Positions 16,707 to 25,447 of a stretch of 64,000 bases of DNA are shown piece by piece. The position numbers and the translations under genes were made by a program. Below the pieces are notes generated by a model. That model had not been told where the DNA came from and searched no databases. It saw only the letters and a program-made list of their open reading frames with translations. Source of the stretch: QHXW01 sp963752965 (lineage in GTDB: Bacteria; Acidobacteriota; Terriglobia; Bryobacterales; Bryobacteraceae); assembly GCA_963752965.1 (NCBI GenBank), contig CAVWAJ010000015.1:558001-622000 (forward strand). The letters are read 5' to 3'. Every line of letters begins with the position of its first letter. The first letter of the stretch is position 1.

Positions 16707-19115
16707 TTATTCATATCTTAATGCCTCCATCGGATCGATCTTCGTCGCGCGCCATGCTGGAATCCAACCCGCTCCGAGCGCCACACTGCTGAGCAGCAAC
16801 GCTACCGCAAGGAACGTGGCCGGATCGCTGGGCTTTACTTCAAACAAGAATTTCTCGAGCACGCGAGTCACGGCCAGCGCCACGGCAGCTCCAATTGCCA
16901 CGCCGAGGCCCGCCAGAACCAGTGTCCGCCGAAGCACCATGCGTAACACGTCGCGCGCCTCCGCACCGAGCGCCATCCGGATTCCGATTTCATGCGTGCG
17001 TTGAGTCACCGAGTACGCGATCACGCCGTAAATCCCAACCGCCGCCAGAAGTAGCGCCAACATCGAGAAAGCGCCCAGCAATCGCGTCTGGAACTGCTGT
17101 TCGGCGGTGGTGAACGCGATCAGGTTCGTCATGGTGGCCACCGTCTGTACGGGCTGATCTTTATCGACATCGCGGACCACCGCGCGCATCGTCGAAGCCA
17201 GAGCTTCCGGATTGGACGTCGTGCGCACAACAAACGCCACGTGGCTAGCCCATGCGGTCCGTGTGATCTGTGCCAATGGCTGATACATAGCGCCCCCCCG
17301 CTTGTCGGCCATGCCCATTTGCTTCACATCTTCAACCACACCTACGATCGTGAGCCAGTCTTGCGGCTCGGGATCATCCTCCCCCGTTATGCGCTTGCCG
17401 ATCGGGCTTTGGTCCGGCCACAACCTCCGTGCCACCGACTGGCTCAGAATCACCACGCCCGGCGCCTCTGCGTTGTCGCGCGCGCTGAAATCACGCCCAC
17501 TCACCATACGGATTCCCATTGCCTGAAAATACCCTGGGCTCACGCAAGGCTTGTCCACCCACGTAGCTCCCCGCGGGAGAGGTCGTCCATCTTCGAGGTG
17601 AAAGTCACCCGCGGTCAGAAACCCGCCGAATGGCAGCCAGTTAACTGCTGAGGCCGCAGTCACTCCCGGCAAACGCGATAATTTCGCCAGCGTCTGCTCC
17701 CGAAATGCGTGGATCTGTGGCAGCGTGCGGTAGACAGTGTCCGGCAAGTCGACCGACATGGTGATCACGTTCTCGGCGCGAAATCCCGTCTCGCCCGACC
17801 GCAGCCGCAGAAAGCTCTTGAGCATCAGACCCGCTCCGGTAAGCAGCACCAGCGTCAGTGCGATTTCCGATATCACCAGCGCGCTCCGCAGAGTCTCATG
17901 CCGCCCCGTCATCGTGCGGCCGCCAAGGTTCAAGGATTCCCGAAGCTCGCACCGCGTGGCTTGGAGCGCCGGTAGAATCCCGAAACCGAACCCCGTCAAG
18001 AGCGACACAATCAGTGTGAACGCGAACACCCAGCCGTCGAGTCCGATCTGCTCGACACGTGGCAGCGTCCCTTCCGGAGCGATCGCGAGCAGCGCGGGCA
18101 CACCCCACAATGCCAGCAACAGTCCGGCCGCGCCTCCCGCCAGCGCAACCAGCGTGCTTTCCGTCAGCAGTTGCCGCATTAATCGGCCGCGGCTCGCCCC
18201 CATCGCGGCGCGCACCGCCATCTCCTGGCGACGTCCCGCCGCGCGCGCCAGCATTAGGTTGGCCACGTTCGCGCAGCCGATGAGGAGCACAAACGCCACC
18301 GCGCCCAGGAAGATCAAGAGCGAACGCTGAGCTTTGCCCGACACATACTCGAGCAGAGAAATCACCCGCGCCGGCGTCTTGCTTGCGTCCTCTGCACTCT
18401 CTCCCGGCATCCGGTTGATCGCCACACTGAGTTCTGCGACCGCTTGGGCCGGCGTTGCGCCAGGTTTCAGCCTTCCGATCACCGACACCAGCGTGGAATT
18501 GTGCCTCTCAATGCGGACCTCCTGCGGAACCCACAAGTCCAGAGGCGCCGGAAAAGCGAAACCGGCTGGCATGATGCCGATGATCGTGTGGCTCACACCG
18601 TCCAGCTTCAGTGATTTTCCAATCGCGCCCGAATCGCCCGCGAAATTCGCGCGCCACAGCTTGTTACTAATCACTACCACGTCATCCCGTCCGGCCTCGT
18701 CTTCCCCAGGAAGGAACATGCGTCCCAGCGCCGGCTGCGCACGCAACACCGAAAAGAAACCCGCGCTCACGAATCCTGCCATCACGCTCTGCGCGTCGGC
18801 AGCGCCGGTCATGTTGACGCGGCTCGAGTGGAATGCAGAGAGTCTTTCAAATAAACGGTCCTGTTTCCGAAACTCGAGGTATAGGCCGTCGGAAAGCATG
18901 GGGCCCGATGCGAACGGCAGATTCTCAGGCACGGCCGACAGCGCAAACAGCCGCGCCGGCTCCGGAAACGGCAGCGGCCGCAGCAACACCGAATTGACGA
19001 CCGTGAAAACCGCCGTATTGGCGCCGATTCCCAACGCCAGCGCAACGACCGCCACCACCGTGAATCCCGGGCTGCGCACAAGCGTACGCAGTCCGTATCG
19101 AACGTCTTTCCACAT
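16707..19115 (-). CDS. ADOP-type ABC permease (duplicated FtsX/MacB domains)
   Basis: This 802-residue permease is of the acidobacterial duplicated orphan permease type. It opens with the hallmark MWKDVRYGLRTLVRSPGFT, a membrane segment, a MacB periplasmic core domain (about 50-240), an FtsX domain with three segments (about 265-410), then a second membrane segment, core domain and FtsX domain to residue 802. Orphan members lack an ATPase partner, but here one follows three bases on, making a plausible complete transporter. It starts two bases after the DUF4097 gene. Confidence 0.93.
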   Translation of the reverse strand: MWKDVRYGLRTLVRSPGFTVVAVVALALGIGANTAVFTVVNSVLLRPLPFPEPARLFALSAVPENLPFASGPMLSDGLYLEFRKQDRLFERLSAFHSSRVNMTGAADAQSVMAGFVSAGFFSVLRAQPALGRMFLPGEDEAGRDDVVVISNKLWRANFAGDSGAIGKSLKLDGVSHTIIGIMPAGFAFPAPLDLWVPQEVRIERHNSTLVSVIGRLKPGATPAQAVAELSVAINRMPGESAEDASKTPARVISLLEYVSGKAQRSLLIFLGAVAFVLLIGCANVANLMLARAAGRRQEMAVRAAMGASRGRLMRQLLTESTLVALAGGAAGLLLALWGVPALLAIAPEGTLPRVEQIGLDGWVFAFTLIVSLLTGFGFGILPALQATRCELRESLNLGGRTMTGRHETLRSALVISEIALTLVLLTGAGLMLKSFLRLRSGETGFRAENVITMSVDLPDTVYRTLPQIHAFREQTLAKLSRLPGVTAASAVNWLPFGGFLTAGDFHLEDGRPLPRGATWVDKPCVSPGYFQAMGIRMVSGRDFSARDNAEAPGVVILSQSVARRLWPDQSPIGKRITGEDDPEPQDWLTIVGVVEDVKQMGMADKRGGAMYQPLAQITRTAWASHVAFVVRTTSNPEALASTMRAVVRDVDKDQPVQTVATMTNLIAFTTAEQQFQTRLLGAFSMLALLLAAVGIYGVIAYSVTQRTHEIGIRMALGAEARDVLRMVLRRTLVLAGLGVAIGAAVALAVTRVLEKFLFEVKPSDPATFLAVALLLSSVALGAGWIPAWRATKIDPMEALRYE

Positions 19116-19117
19116 CG

Positions 19118-19903
19118 CTAGCTTCCAGCCCGCCGAAGATCGATCGAGCCGTTCACCGTCCGCAGGATCAGTTCCGGCCCGCCGTGCCCAATGGCGCCGC
19201 TAATTTCCCTGCCGGTGATTCTGCCCCGAATCATGAGAGGAAGATCCGTCGAAATGCGTCCGTTTACCGTGCTGGCGTGCAGTGTGGCGTCGGCCGCCGC
19301 CGGCAGCTCGATCTCGATTCCCCCGTTCACCGTTTGAAACTCGATGCGCCGCGTTCCCGCCGTTTGGCCCAGCCGCGCACTGATCGACCCGTTCACCGTC
19401 TGCGCCTCCGCCCGCCCCGAAGTCGAGATGCGGATCTTCCCGTTCACCGTGTGAGCTTCCACGTCGCTCGCGAGCGACTCCGCCTCCACCTCTCCATTCA
19501 CCGTCCGGCCGGCGAAATGCACTCCAGCCGGCACACGCACCGTGAACTCCACACGCACGTCGTTGTTGTTCGTGTTCATGCGGCCGCCCGAGCCTGCCGC
19601 GCATTCGTTGGGCCGGCCCCAGTCGCTCGATGGGTACATTGCACAGATGGTGACGCCGTCAGCGTGCTGGACCACCTGCACCGTGACCGAGCGCGGATCG
19701 CTGCGTCGCCCCGTCTTGATCGCCTCCACCACCACCTCGGCTCCCAAAGCCCGTTCCGCGCGGATTGTTCCGTTGACGCCCTTGATCTCGATCGATTGGC
19801 CCGGCGCCACGCTACCGTGCCAGGAAAAATCGTTGGGGCGCGCCAGCGGAACCAGTGCCCCGAACGCGACCAACGCCAGAACGATTGCTCGAATGATTCG
19901 CAT
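19118..19903 (-). CDS. DUF4097-family secreted beta-solenoid protein with VNG repeats
   Basis: This 261-residue protein has a signal peptide (MRIIRAIVLALVAFGALVPLA). From about residue 40 it carries seven copies of a VNG-centred repeat: VNGTIRAE, VNGEVEAE, VNGKIRIS, VNGSISAR, VNGGIEIE, VNGRISTD and VNGSIDLR. Spacing is roughly 20 residues in the C-terminal part. This is the pattern of the DUF4097/LiaG-like family, which folds as a right-handed beta-solenoid. The ATG at 19903 has a good AGGGAG site. Relatives often lie beside two-component or anti-sigma systems for envelope stress. It sits between the MacB-core protein and the permease, ten and two bases away. Confidence 0.88.
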   Translation of the reverse strand: MRIIRAIVLALVAFGALVPLARPNDFSWHGSVAPGQSIEIKGVNGTIRAERALGAEVVVEAIKTGRRSDPRSVTVQVVQHADGVTICAMYPSSDWGRPNECAAGSGGRMNTNNNDVRVEFTVRVPAGVHFAGRTVNGEVEAESLASDVEAHTVNGKIRISTSGRAEAQTVNGSISARLGQTAGTRRIEFQTVNGGIEIELPAAADATLHASTVNGRISTDLPLMIRGRITGREISGAIGHGGPELILRTVNGSIDLRRAGS

Positions 19904-19913
19904 CGAATTCTCC

Positions 19914-20471
19914 CTATATCGCAGGCTGGATGTCCCCACGGGTCGCCGGTGCAGCCGGCACCCACACATCCGTCTCGCGGTTGTTCCAAGTGAAATCGGG
20001 AGGCAGAATCCCGATCACTCGATACGGTCTTCCTCCCAGCTCGATGTTGCGGCCCACTGCCTGCGTGGAACCGCCGAAATGCCGCCGCCACAGCCGGTGG
20101 CTCAGGATCACGACGTGGTCGTGCCCAAGCGAACCTTCACCCGTTTCGAACGCGCGGCCCATGATCGGCTCCACGCCGATGCGTTCGAAGAATTTCGCCG
20201 TGACCGCGCACGCCAGCAGTTGCTCCCTTTTCCCTGGGCTGGTCAGGCTCACCGGGAAAACGTCCACAACCGCCTCCAAGTCACCGAATAGGTGATGCCG
20301 GTTGCTCTTCCATTGGGGGTAACTGGCTCGTAAGATTAGCTGTTCCCCTGCCCGCACTACCCGTGCTGCGTGGCGGATAGCCGTCGATTTGTAAATCACG
20401 CACCAGCGGACGCCAACTGCCAGTGCGGCCGCGAAAAGAACGAGACGAAAACTCCGCTTGTCCAGGCGCAT
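19914..20471 (-). CDS. Stand-alone MacB periplasmic core domain protein
   Basis: This 185-residue protein has one N-terminal membrane segment (FRLVLFAAALAVGVRWCVIY). The rest matches the periplasmic core of the neighbouring ADOP permease: GRAFETGEGSLGHDHVVILS corresponds to GRMFLPGEDEAGRDDVVVIS, and RPYRVIGILPPDFTW to VSHTIIGIMPAGFAF. No FtsX membrane domain follows; it stops right after the core. ATG 20471 has an AAGGGA site. It could be a truncated permease or a dedicated periplasmic partner. Being first in a tightly spaced operon argues that it is expressed. Confidence 0.8.
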   Translation of the reverse strand: MRLDKRSFRLVLFAAALAVGVRWCVIYKSTAIRHAARVVRAGEQLILRASYPQWKSNRHHLFGDLEAVVDVFPVSLTSPGKREQLLACAVTAKFFERIGVEPIMGRAFETGEGSLGHDHVVILSHRLWRRHFGGSTQAVGRNIELGGRPYRVIGILPPDFTWNNRETDVWVPAAPATRGDIQPAI

Positions 20472-20544
20472 GGAATCTTCCCTTGAGGCGTCTTGTAAGG
20501 CAAGTCGCATGCCGCGCCCTTACGGCCTCGAACTGGCGAAGAAT

Positions 20545-21579
20545 CTATGATTTGGGACGCGACAAGAATGCCCCGATCGAGTCGGGTGTCCGATTGTGGG
20601 ATTGTCGTGCCGCAAAATCGGACAGCGCAACATGTAACCGGTTTCGCCCCAGCCGCTTTGCCTCGTAAAGCGCCTGGTCGGCGGCAGCGATCAAGGAAGA
20701 TGGAGTCAATGAGCGTTCCGGCATCTGGCTCGCCACCCCTTGACTGATCGTGACGCAGCCTCCCACGAGCGACGCCGGATGCGGAATGCCAAGATTCTGG
20801 ATCTCGCGGCGCAGCCGTTCCGCCACCGCTGATGCGCCCGCTAAATCGGTTCGCGGCAGAATGACCGCGAACTCCTCGCCTCCATACCGCGCCACGAAAT
20901 CGTCCGGACGCTTCACACCGCTGGCGAGCCCAGTGGCGATGCGCGCGAGGCAAGCGTCGCCTGCCGGATGCCCTAGCCGATCGTTGTAGGGCTTGAAAAA
21001 GTCAACATCGATCATGATGAGCGCTGCGGGAAAGTCGTGCCGCGCGCCACTGCGCCACACGCGGTCCAGCGTCTGATCGAACGAGCGCCGGTTGGCAACA
21101 CCCGTTACCGTATCTACCAGGGATTGCTGCTGAAGCCGCTGATTGGCTGTCTCCAGTTTCCGGTTCGCCACCACCAACTGCCGCTCGCGTTCCGCGCGTC
21201 GCAGAATCTCTTCCCTGCTCCTGAGGACCGCACTTACACGAGCCACCACCTCATCGAGGTACAGCGGCCTCATGATGTAATCGCAAGCGCCGGCCTCGTA
21301 GATACGGCCGGCTTGTTCGCGATTCTCCGGTGACACCAACATGACCACAGGCAGATGGCCGAGTTCGGGCCGCACTGCGATTTGCCGGCAGACGTCGAGA
21401 CCGCCCATCTGCGGCGCCATTAGATCGGCGAGCACCAGTTGGATCCCGCCCGACTCCACAACGCGCACAGCATCTGCGACTGTGGCCACAGACACGATAT
21501 TCCACCGCCGTGCTTCAGTGAGCATGGTTTGACCCGCGCTCAGCCTTTCCAGGTTCGCATCGACGATCAGGAGGCTCAT
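20545..21579 (-). CDS. Response regulator diguanylate cyclase (REC-GGDEF)
   Basis: This 344-residue protein is read from ATG 21579; a GTG at 21648 would add 23 residues before the receiver core. The receiver domain (1-120) has phospho-acceptor Asp52 in LADLMAPQMGG. A coiled coil (about 120-153) leads to a GGDEF domain with an intact GGEEF active site (233-237) and an I-site RPDD (224-227), five residues before it. It should make cyclic di-GMP from GTP, be activated by phosphorylation and be inhibited by its product. No kinase is adjacent. It is transcribed toward the envelope operon, with 73 bases between. Confidence 0.95.
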   Translation of the reverse strand: MSLLIVDANLERLSAGQTMLTEARRWNIVSVATVADAVRVVESGGIQLVLADLMAPQMGGLDVCRQIAVRPELGHLPVVMLVSPENREQAGRIYEAGACDYIMRPLYLDEVVARVSAVLRSREEILRRAERERQLVVANRKLETANQRLQQQSLVDTVTGVANRRSFDQTLDRVWRSGARHDFPAALIMIDVDFFKPYNDRLGHPAGDACLARIATGLASGVKRPDDFVARYGGEEFAVILPRTDLAGASAVAERLRREIQNLGIPHPASLVGGCVTISQGVASQMPERSLTPSSLIAAADQALYEAKRLGRNRLHVALSDFAARQSHNRTPDSIGAFLSRPKS

Positions 21580-21718
21580 GAGCTGTTCAGTCTCGGCCGT
21601 TCCCTCTCTATCGTCGGAATGGGCTTCGGAGTTTCTAAGCTGTTCCACTGTGGCCCGTCCCCGGACGCGGGATGCCGCGCGTTACACTGTCTGAAGCCGG
21701 CCAACTGCCGGCCCACCC
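21580..21718. other. Divergent intergenic region between the diguanylate cyclase and the aminotransferase
   Basis: These 139 bases separate two divergent starts and should hold both promoters. A GCCGGC-AACT-GCCGGC inverted repeat lies just before the aminotransferase start, and TTACACT (near 21684) is a possible -10. No clear -35 elements were found. Confidence 0.35.
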
Positions 21719-23062
21719 ATGAAACTGACTCCTCGCCAGGAAAATCTCCTCAAACACACGTTCCTCGATTACTACCAGACCTCCGAGTTCCTCGAACACC
21801 CTCTGATCTTCAATAGAGCCGACGGTCTTTACTACTGGGATGTCGAGGGCAAACGGTACTTCGACGCGATCGGCGGTATCTTCGTCGCAAGCCTGGGCCA
21901 CCACCACCCGCGCTTGCTCGATGCCGTGCGCCGCCAGCTCGATCAGATCACCTTCGCGCCGCCCCTGCACGGCATCGCCGAGGTCACGCTCGATTTCGTC
22001 GAGAAGATCGGCACCGTGACCCCGGGCAATTTGAAATACGTGAAAGCATTCAGCGGCGGATCGGAAGCGGTCGAGGCTGCGCTGAAATTCGTGCGCCAGT
22101 ATTTCAAACAGACCGGCCATCCCGGCAAGTACAAGTTCGTGAGCCGGTACTTCGGTTATCACGGCGGTACTTTCGGCGGCATGGCGGCCAGCGGCACCGG
22201 ACCTCGTAAAACCAAGTTCGAGCCGCAGATGCCGGGTTTTGTGAAGGTTTTCCCGCCCAGCTATTATCGCGACCGCTTCGCCACCTGGGAGGAAGCCAAC
22301 CGGTTCGCGGCTGAGAGTTTCGAGGATGCCATCATCGCCGAGGATCCTGAAACCGTAGCGGGCGTGATCGTCGAGCCCGTCGGCAACACCGGCGGCATCA
22401 TCACTCCCACTCCGGAGTACTTCCAGATCATTCGCCGCGCTTGCGATCGTCACAACGTGATCTTGATCTTCGATGAAGTGATCACTGGCTTCGCCAAAAC
22501 CGGCAATATGTTTGCCGCGCAAACGTTCGGAGTGACGCCCGACATCATCTGCACCGGCAAGGGCATCTCGAACGGGGTGATTCCGCTCGGCGCCATGATT
22601 GCGCGCGAAGACATGGCTGCCGCGTTTTTCGGCGCGCCCGGCGACGGGGTTCAGTTCGCTCACGGCCACACCTTCGCCGGCAACCCTCTGGCCTGCGCCC
22701 TGGGGATCGCCGTGGTGAATGAAATGGTCGAGCACCGGCTGGATGAGAAAGCCGTGCGCCTGGGCGGCTATTTGGCGTCGCGTCTCGAGTGCCTCAAGAA
22801 ATACGGCGTGGTGCGCGAAGTGCGCGGAAAGGGCGTCTTGCGAGGGGTTGAGCTGGTGAAAGACACGCGTTCCATGGAACCCTACCCCGAGCTCGGAATC
22901 GCGTTCAAGCGCACGGCTATCGACAATGGCCTGATCTTGCGTGTCGATCCCACCTGGTTCGCCGTATGTCCGGCCCTCACGGCCGATGAATCCGCCATTG
23001 ACGAAATGTGTGATCTGGTCGAAAAGAGCTTGGCGGATGCCCTGGCTGTGGTGAAGCACTGA
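21719..23062 (+). CDS. Class III (omega) aminotransferase, PLP-dependent
   Basis: This 447-residue enzyme moves an amino group between an amine or omega-amino acid and a keto acid. It shows the class III marks: DGLYYWDVEGKRYFDAIGG near the N-terminus, the cofactor-ring contact YFGYHGGTFGG, IFDEVITGFAKTGN with the Asp that binds the pyridine nitrogen, and the PLP lysine in ICTGKGISNGVIPLGA. It is full length. Substrate is not readable; relatives are annotated as beta-alanine-pyruvate or alanine-glyoxylate aminotransferases. It is monocistronic, and a short hairpin follows the stop. Confidence 0.93.
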   Translation: MKLTPRQENLLKHTFLDYYQTSEFLEHPLIFNRADGLYYWDVEGKRYFDAIGGIFVASLGHHHPRLLDAVRRQLDQITFAPPLHGIAEVTLDFVEKIGTVTPGNLKYVKAFSGGSEAVEAALKFVRQYFKQTGHPGKYKFVSRYFGYHGGTFGGMAASGTGPRKTKFEPQMPGFVKVFPPSYYRDRFATWEEANRFAAESFEDAIIAEDPETVAGVIVEPVGNTGGIITPTPEYFQIIRRACDRHNVILIFDEVITGFAKTGNMFAAQTFGVTPDIICTGKGISNGVIPLGAMIAREDMAAAFFGAPGDGVQFAHGHTFAGNPLACALGIAVVNEMVEHRLDEKAVRLGGYLASRLECLKKYGVVREVRGKGVLRGVELVKDTRSMEPYPELGIAFKRTAIDNGLILRVDPTWFAVCPALTADESAIDEMCDLVEKSLADALAVVKH

Positions 23063-23070
23063 CAGTGGGG

Positions 23071-23086
23071 CGGACGCCCTCGTCCG
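23071..23086 (+). terminator. Possible hairpin terminator after the aminotransferase
   Basis: CGGACG (23071-23076), a CCCT loop and CGTCCG (23081-23086) form a perfect 6-bp stem nine bases after the stop codon. No T-run follows, so factor-independent termination is doubtful; it may serve both convergent genes. Confidence 0.3.
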
Positions 23087-23112
23087 GCTCTGCCAGAACC
23101 CTCGCAGCGGGG

Positions 23113-25413
23113 TTACTGCACCGCAAGTGTGACGCTGGCTGGGCTGTTCACGCCGCCGATGTTGACCACGACCGGTACTGCACTACCCGGTTTGATGCCG
23201 GCCGGCACGCGGACGTTGATCTGCATCACTCCCGCCAGGGTTGGTGCGGTCCCCGCATACAGTAGGTCCGCCGGCTGCCCTCCAATCGTCACCGTGACCG
23301 GGCTCGCCACCGTTGCCAAGTCATCGCCGGGAATGTCATCCTCCTGCCCTTCCGGGTCTGTCTGCCCCTGTCCTGTGCCATAGAGAGCCACGATGGATCC
23401 TCGCAAGGCGGGGTTCGACGGGGAATTTAGGCTGGTGTCCTGGTTCAGAATCGCGCCCTGGCCGGTGCCACTTCGGTCGACGGTAAACAAACCCGGCGCG
23501 GCAGGCGCAACGGGCATGTGAACGGTCGGCGTGCTCTGTCCTTGATACTGCACCTGCAAGCTCAGGTTCTTTTCGCTGGCCACGGAATAGGGGACCACGG
23601 CGGCTACTTGATCCGTTCGCGTGTAAAGTAGTGGCGCCGGTGCACCGTTGATCATAACCTGCGTGCCTTTAATGTTATAGCTGAGCTTGCCGGGCGTCGT
23701 GGAAACCTCAGCGTCTGTCGTCAGCGTGGAGGGGCCCAGGCCACTTCCAAAGACAGACACCATTTCACCTGGCGCGACTGGGCCGCCGTAATTGCTGGCC
23801 GCATTGACCACCTCTCCAATGGCCGCCAATCCACCTGAGCCAGCAGCAGCGGCGGCCGTGTTCTGTGAAAGCAGTCCGTAAACCATCAGGCTGCCCGAAA
23901 AGTTGGGTACGTAGACCTTTCCATTGACGACCGTGGGCGCTGTGAACTTCGCCAGCATCCCGAGTCCGTCCCTCGCGGCATTCATATTGCTGTTCCATAG
24001 CTCTTGCGAGAGATCGAGCGCGTTATACGCGTGGAGCGTGCCGGCTCCGTCGTTGTTCCCATTCTGCGTCTCTGTGATCCAGAAGATTCCGGAATATCCC
24101 GCGCTGCCATTGGCTGAAATCGCCATTCCGTCGAACGGCAGAGCCGCGCCGGAACTGGACTGCGAAACCGGTGTGGTCAGGAACTGGTTGTTTTCGATTC
24201 GGAAAGCTTTCACCACATCTGCGTCAGCGCGCAAGTACAGCGTCGGCCCGCCGAGCCGGTCCCAAAGGGCCATATTAAATATCCCGAACCCGATGGCCTG
24301 AAAGTGCTGTAGAATCTGGTTGTTACCCGTTTGCAAATGGCCCAGGTTGCGCTGGTCCATTAGGAAGACGATGCCCTCCTTGCCTCCGCCGATGACCCAG
24401 CCCAATCGCGACAGAAGCGGCCCGCACGACCCCAGATCACTGTCGAGATCGGTGAGGTGCCCGTAATTGTCTGGAGTGAACCAGTCAGCCAGCGTCGGCA
24501 CGCCGGTAGACGTGCTGAACCTTATGAAACTCTCAGAGTAGTCCTGTTGGGTGTCGAACGTGCCGTTGCCTGTGCTGACATAGATATTCCCCTGCTCGTC
24601 GATTGCCGGCGCCCGGCCTCCTTGCCAGATCCCTCCTCCCCATCCATTCGGCGTGACATCGAAAGCCGACACCTGCTGCAGTGTGGCAGCGTTATAGCCA
24701 ATCAACCAGCCGTGCCAGATGTCCACGTCGTCATGCGAAGCGAACGCAATGTAGACCGTGTTGTTCAGTAATGCCAAGCCCGGTCGCTGGAGATGGTTGC
24801 TCGCGTTAAAGGCAGTCTGGCCGTTCAGGCTGTCGAAATTGCTGGTACCCGTCACCGTGGCGGCAATCACAGCCGGTCCCCCGAATTTCTCGTTGCCGGT
24901 CGTGATGTCGAGCGCATGAATCCGGTAGATGTGGATCCCATTTTCCTTGGTGAAGGGCACAACGTAGATCGTATTGGTGGTGATGTCGATGACGGGTGTG
25001 CTTAGAATGCCGATCTGCGTCAGGTCGGCCACATTGAAGTCCGTACCTGGAACCGATGGGCCAAGATTCACATGCCACAATGGGTTGCTCTGGGTGTCTG
25101 CGTCAAACGCGTACACGTCGTTATTGTGGGTGGCCACATATACAACATTGTGTGTGCCTTGATTGGGAATCGCGACGCCCTGCACATACAGCGGCTGTGT
25201 GTTGATGGCCCCATTGACGGGGAGCGAGAACAGCTTGCCGAATTGTGTCGCGTTCACGTTCAGCGTGCTGAGGATGGTCTCGTTCAGGTTCGCGTTGGTG
25301 CGCGCGTTGTTGTAGTTGTCGGTCAATACGTTGACGTTCAGGTTGACCTGCGCCGCCAAACTAGACGCCATGAGGAGCGCGCCGGCGAATAAGAGAGTAC
25401 GGTGTTTATGCAT
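23113..25413 (-). CDS. Secreted beta-propeller-like protein with TIGR03437-type C-terminal module
   Basis: This 766-residue exported protein starts with a signal peptide at ATG 25413 (HRTLLFAGALLMASSLAAQ). Residues of about 20-530 look like a PQQ/quinoprotein-type repeat domain (VVYVATHNNDVYAFDAD, PLWHVNLG, WGGGIWQGGRAPAIDEQGN, VYVPNFSGSLMVYGL). The last 215 residues (VVNAASNYGGPVAPGEMVSV, PAPLLYTRTDQVAAVVPY, GTGQGQTDPEG, GVMQINVRVP) are the TIGR03437 domain very common in Solibacter relatives, probably for surface attachment or sorting. No catalytic residues are assigned. Thirty-four bases separate it from the divergent membrane protein gene. Confidence 0.9.
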   Translation of the reverse strand: MHKHRTLLFAGALLMASSLAAQVNLNVNVLTDNYNNARTNANLNETILSTLNVNATQFGKLFSLPVNGAINTQPLYVQGVAIPNQGTHNVVYVATHNNDVYAFDADTQSNPLWHVNLGPSVPGTDFNVADLTQIGILSTPVIDITTNTIYVVPFTKENGIHIYRIHALDITTGNEKFGGPAVIAATVTGTSNFDSLNGQTAFNASNHLQRPGLALLNNTVYIAFASHDDVDIWHGWLIGYNAATLQQVSAFDVTPNGWGGGIWQGGRAPAIDEQGNIYVSTGNGTFDTQQDYSESFIRFSTSTGVPTLADWFTPDNYGHLTDLDSDLGSCGPLLSRLGWVIGGGKEGIVFLMDQRNLGHLQTGNNQILQHFQAIGFGIFNMALWDRLGGPTLYLRADADVVKAFRIENNQFLTTPVSQSSSGAALPFDGMAISANGSAGYSGIFWITETQNGNNDGAGTLHAYNALDLSQELWNSNMNAARDGLGMLAKFTAPTVVNGKVYVPNFSGSLMVYGLLSQNTAAAAAGSGGLAAIGEVVNAASNYGGPVAPGEMVSVFGSGLGPSTLTTDAEVSTTPGKLSYNIKGTQVMINGAPAPLLYTRTDQVAAVVPYSVASEKNLSLQVQYQGQSTPTVHMPVAPAAPGLFTVDRSGTGQGAILNQDTSLNSPSNPALRGSIVALYGTGQGQTDPEGQEDDIPGDDLATVASPVTVTIGGQPADLLYAGTAPTLAGVMQINVRVPAGIKPGSAVPVVVNIGGVNSPASVTLAVQ

Positions 25414-25447
25414 TGCGTTTGGAATTTCGTATTGTAGTGGAAAGTTC

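Noticed and set aside
21635..23059. A 474-codon open frame on the minus strand opposite the aminotransferase
   Set aside because: It mirrors a clear class III aminotransferase codon by codon, has no signal, domain or ribosome site, and is the expected long antisense frame of GC-rich DNA.
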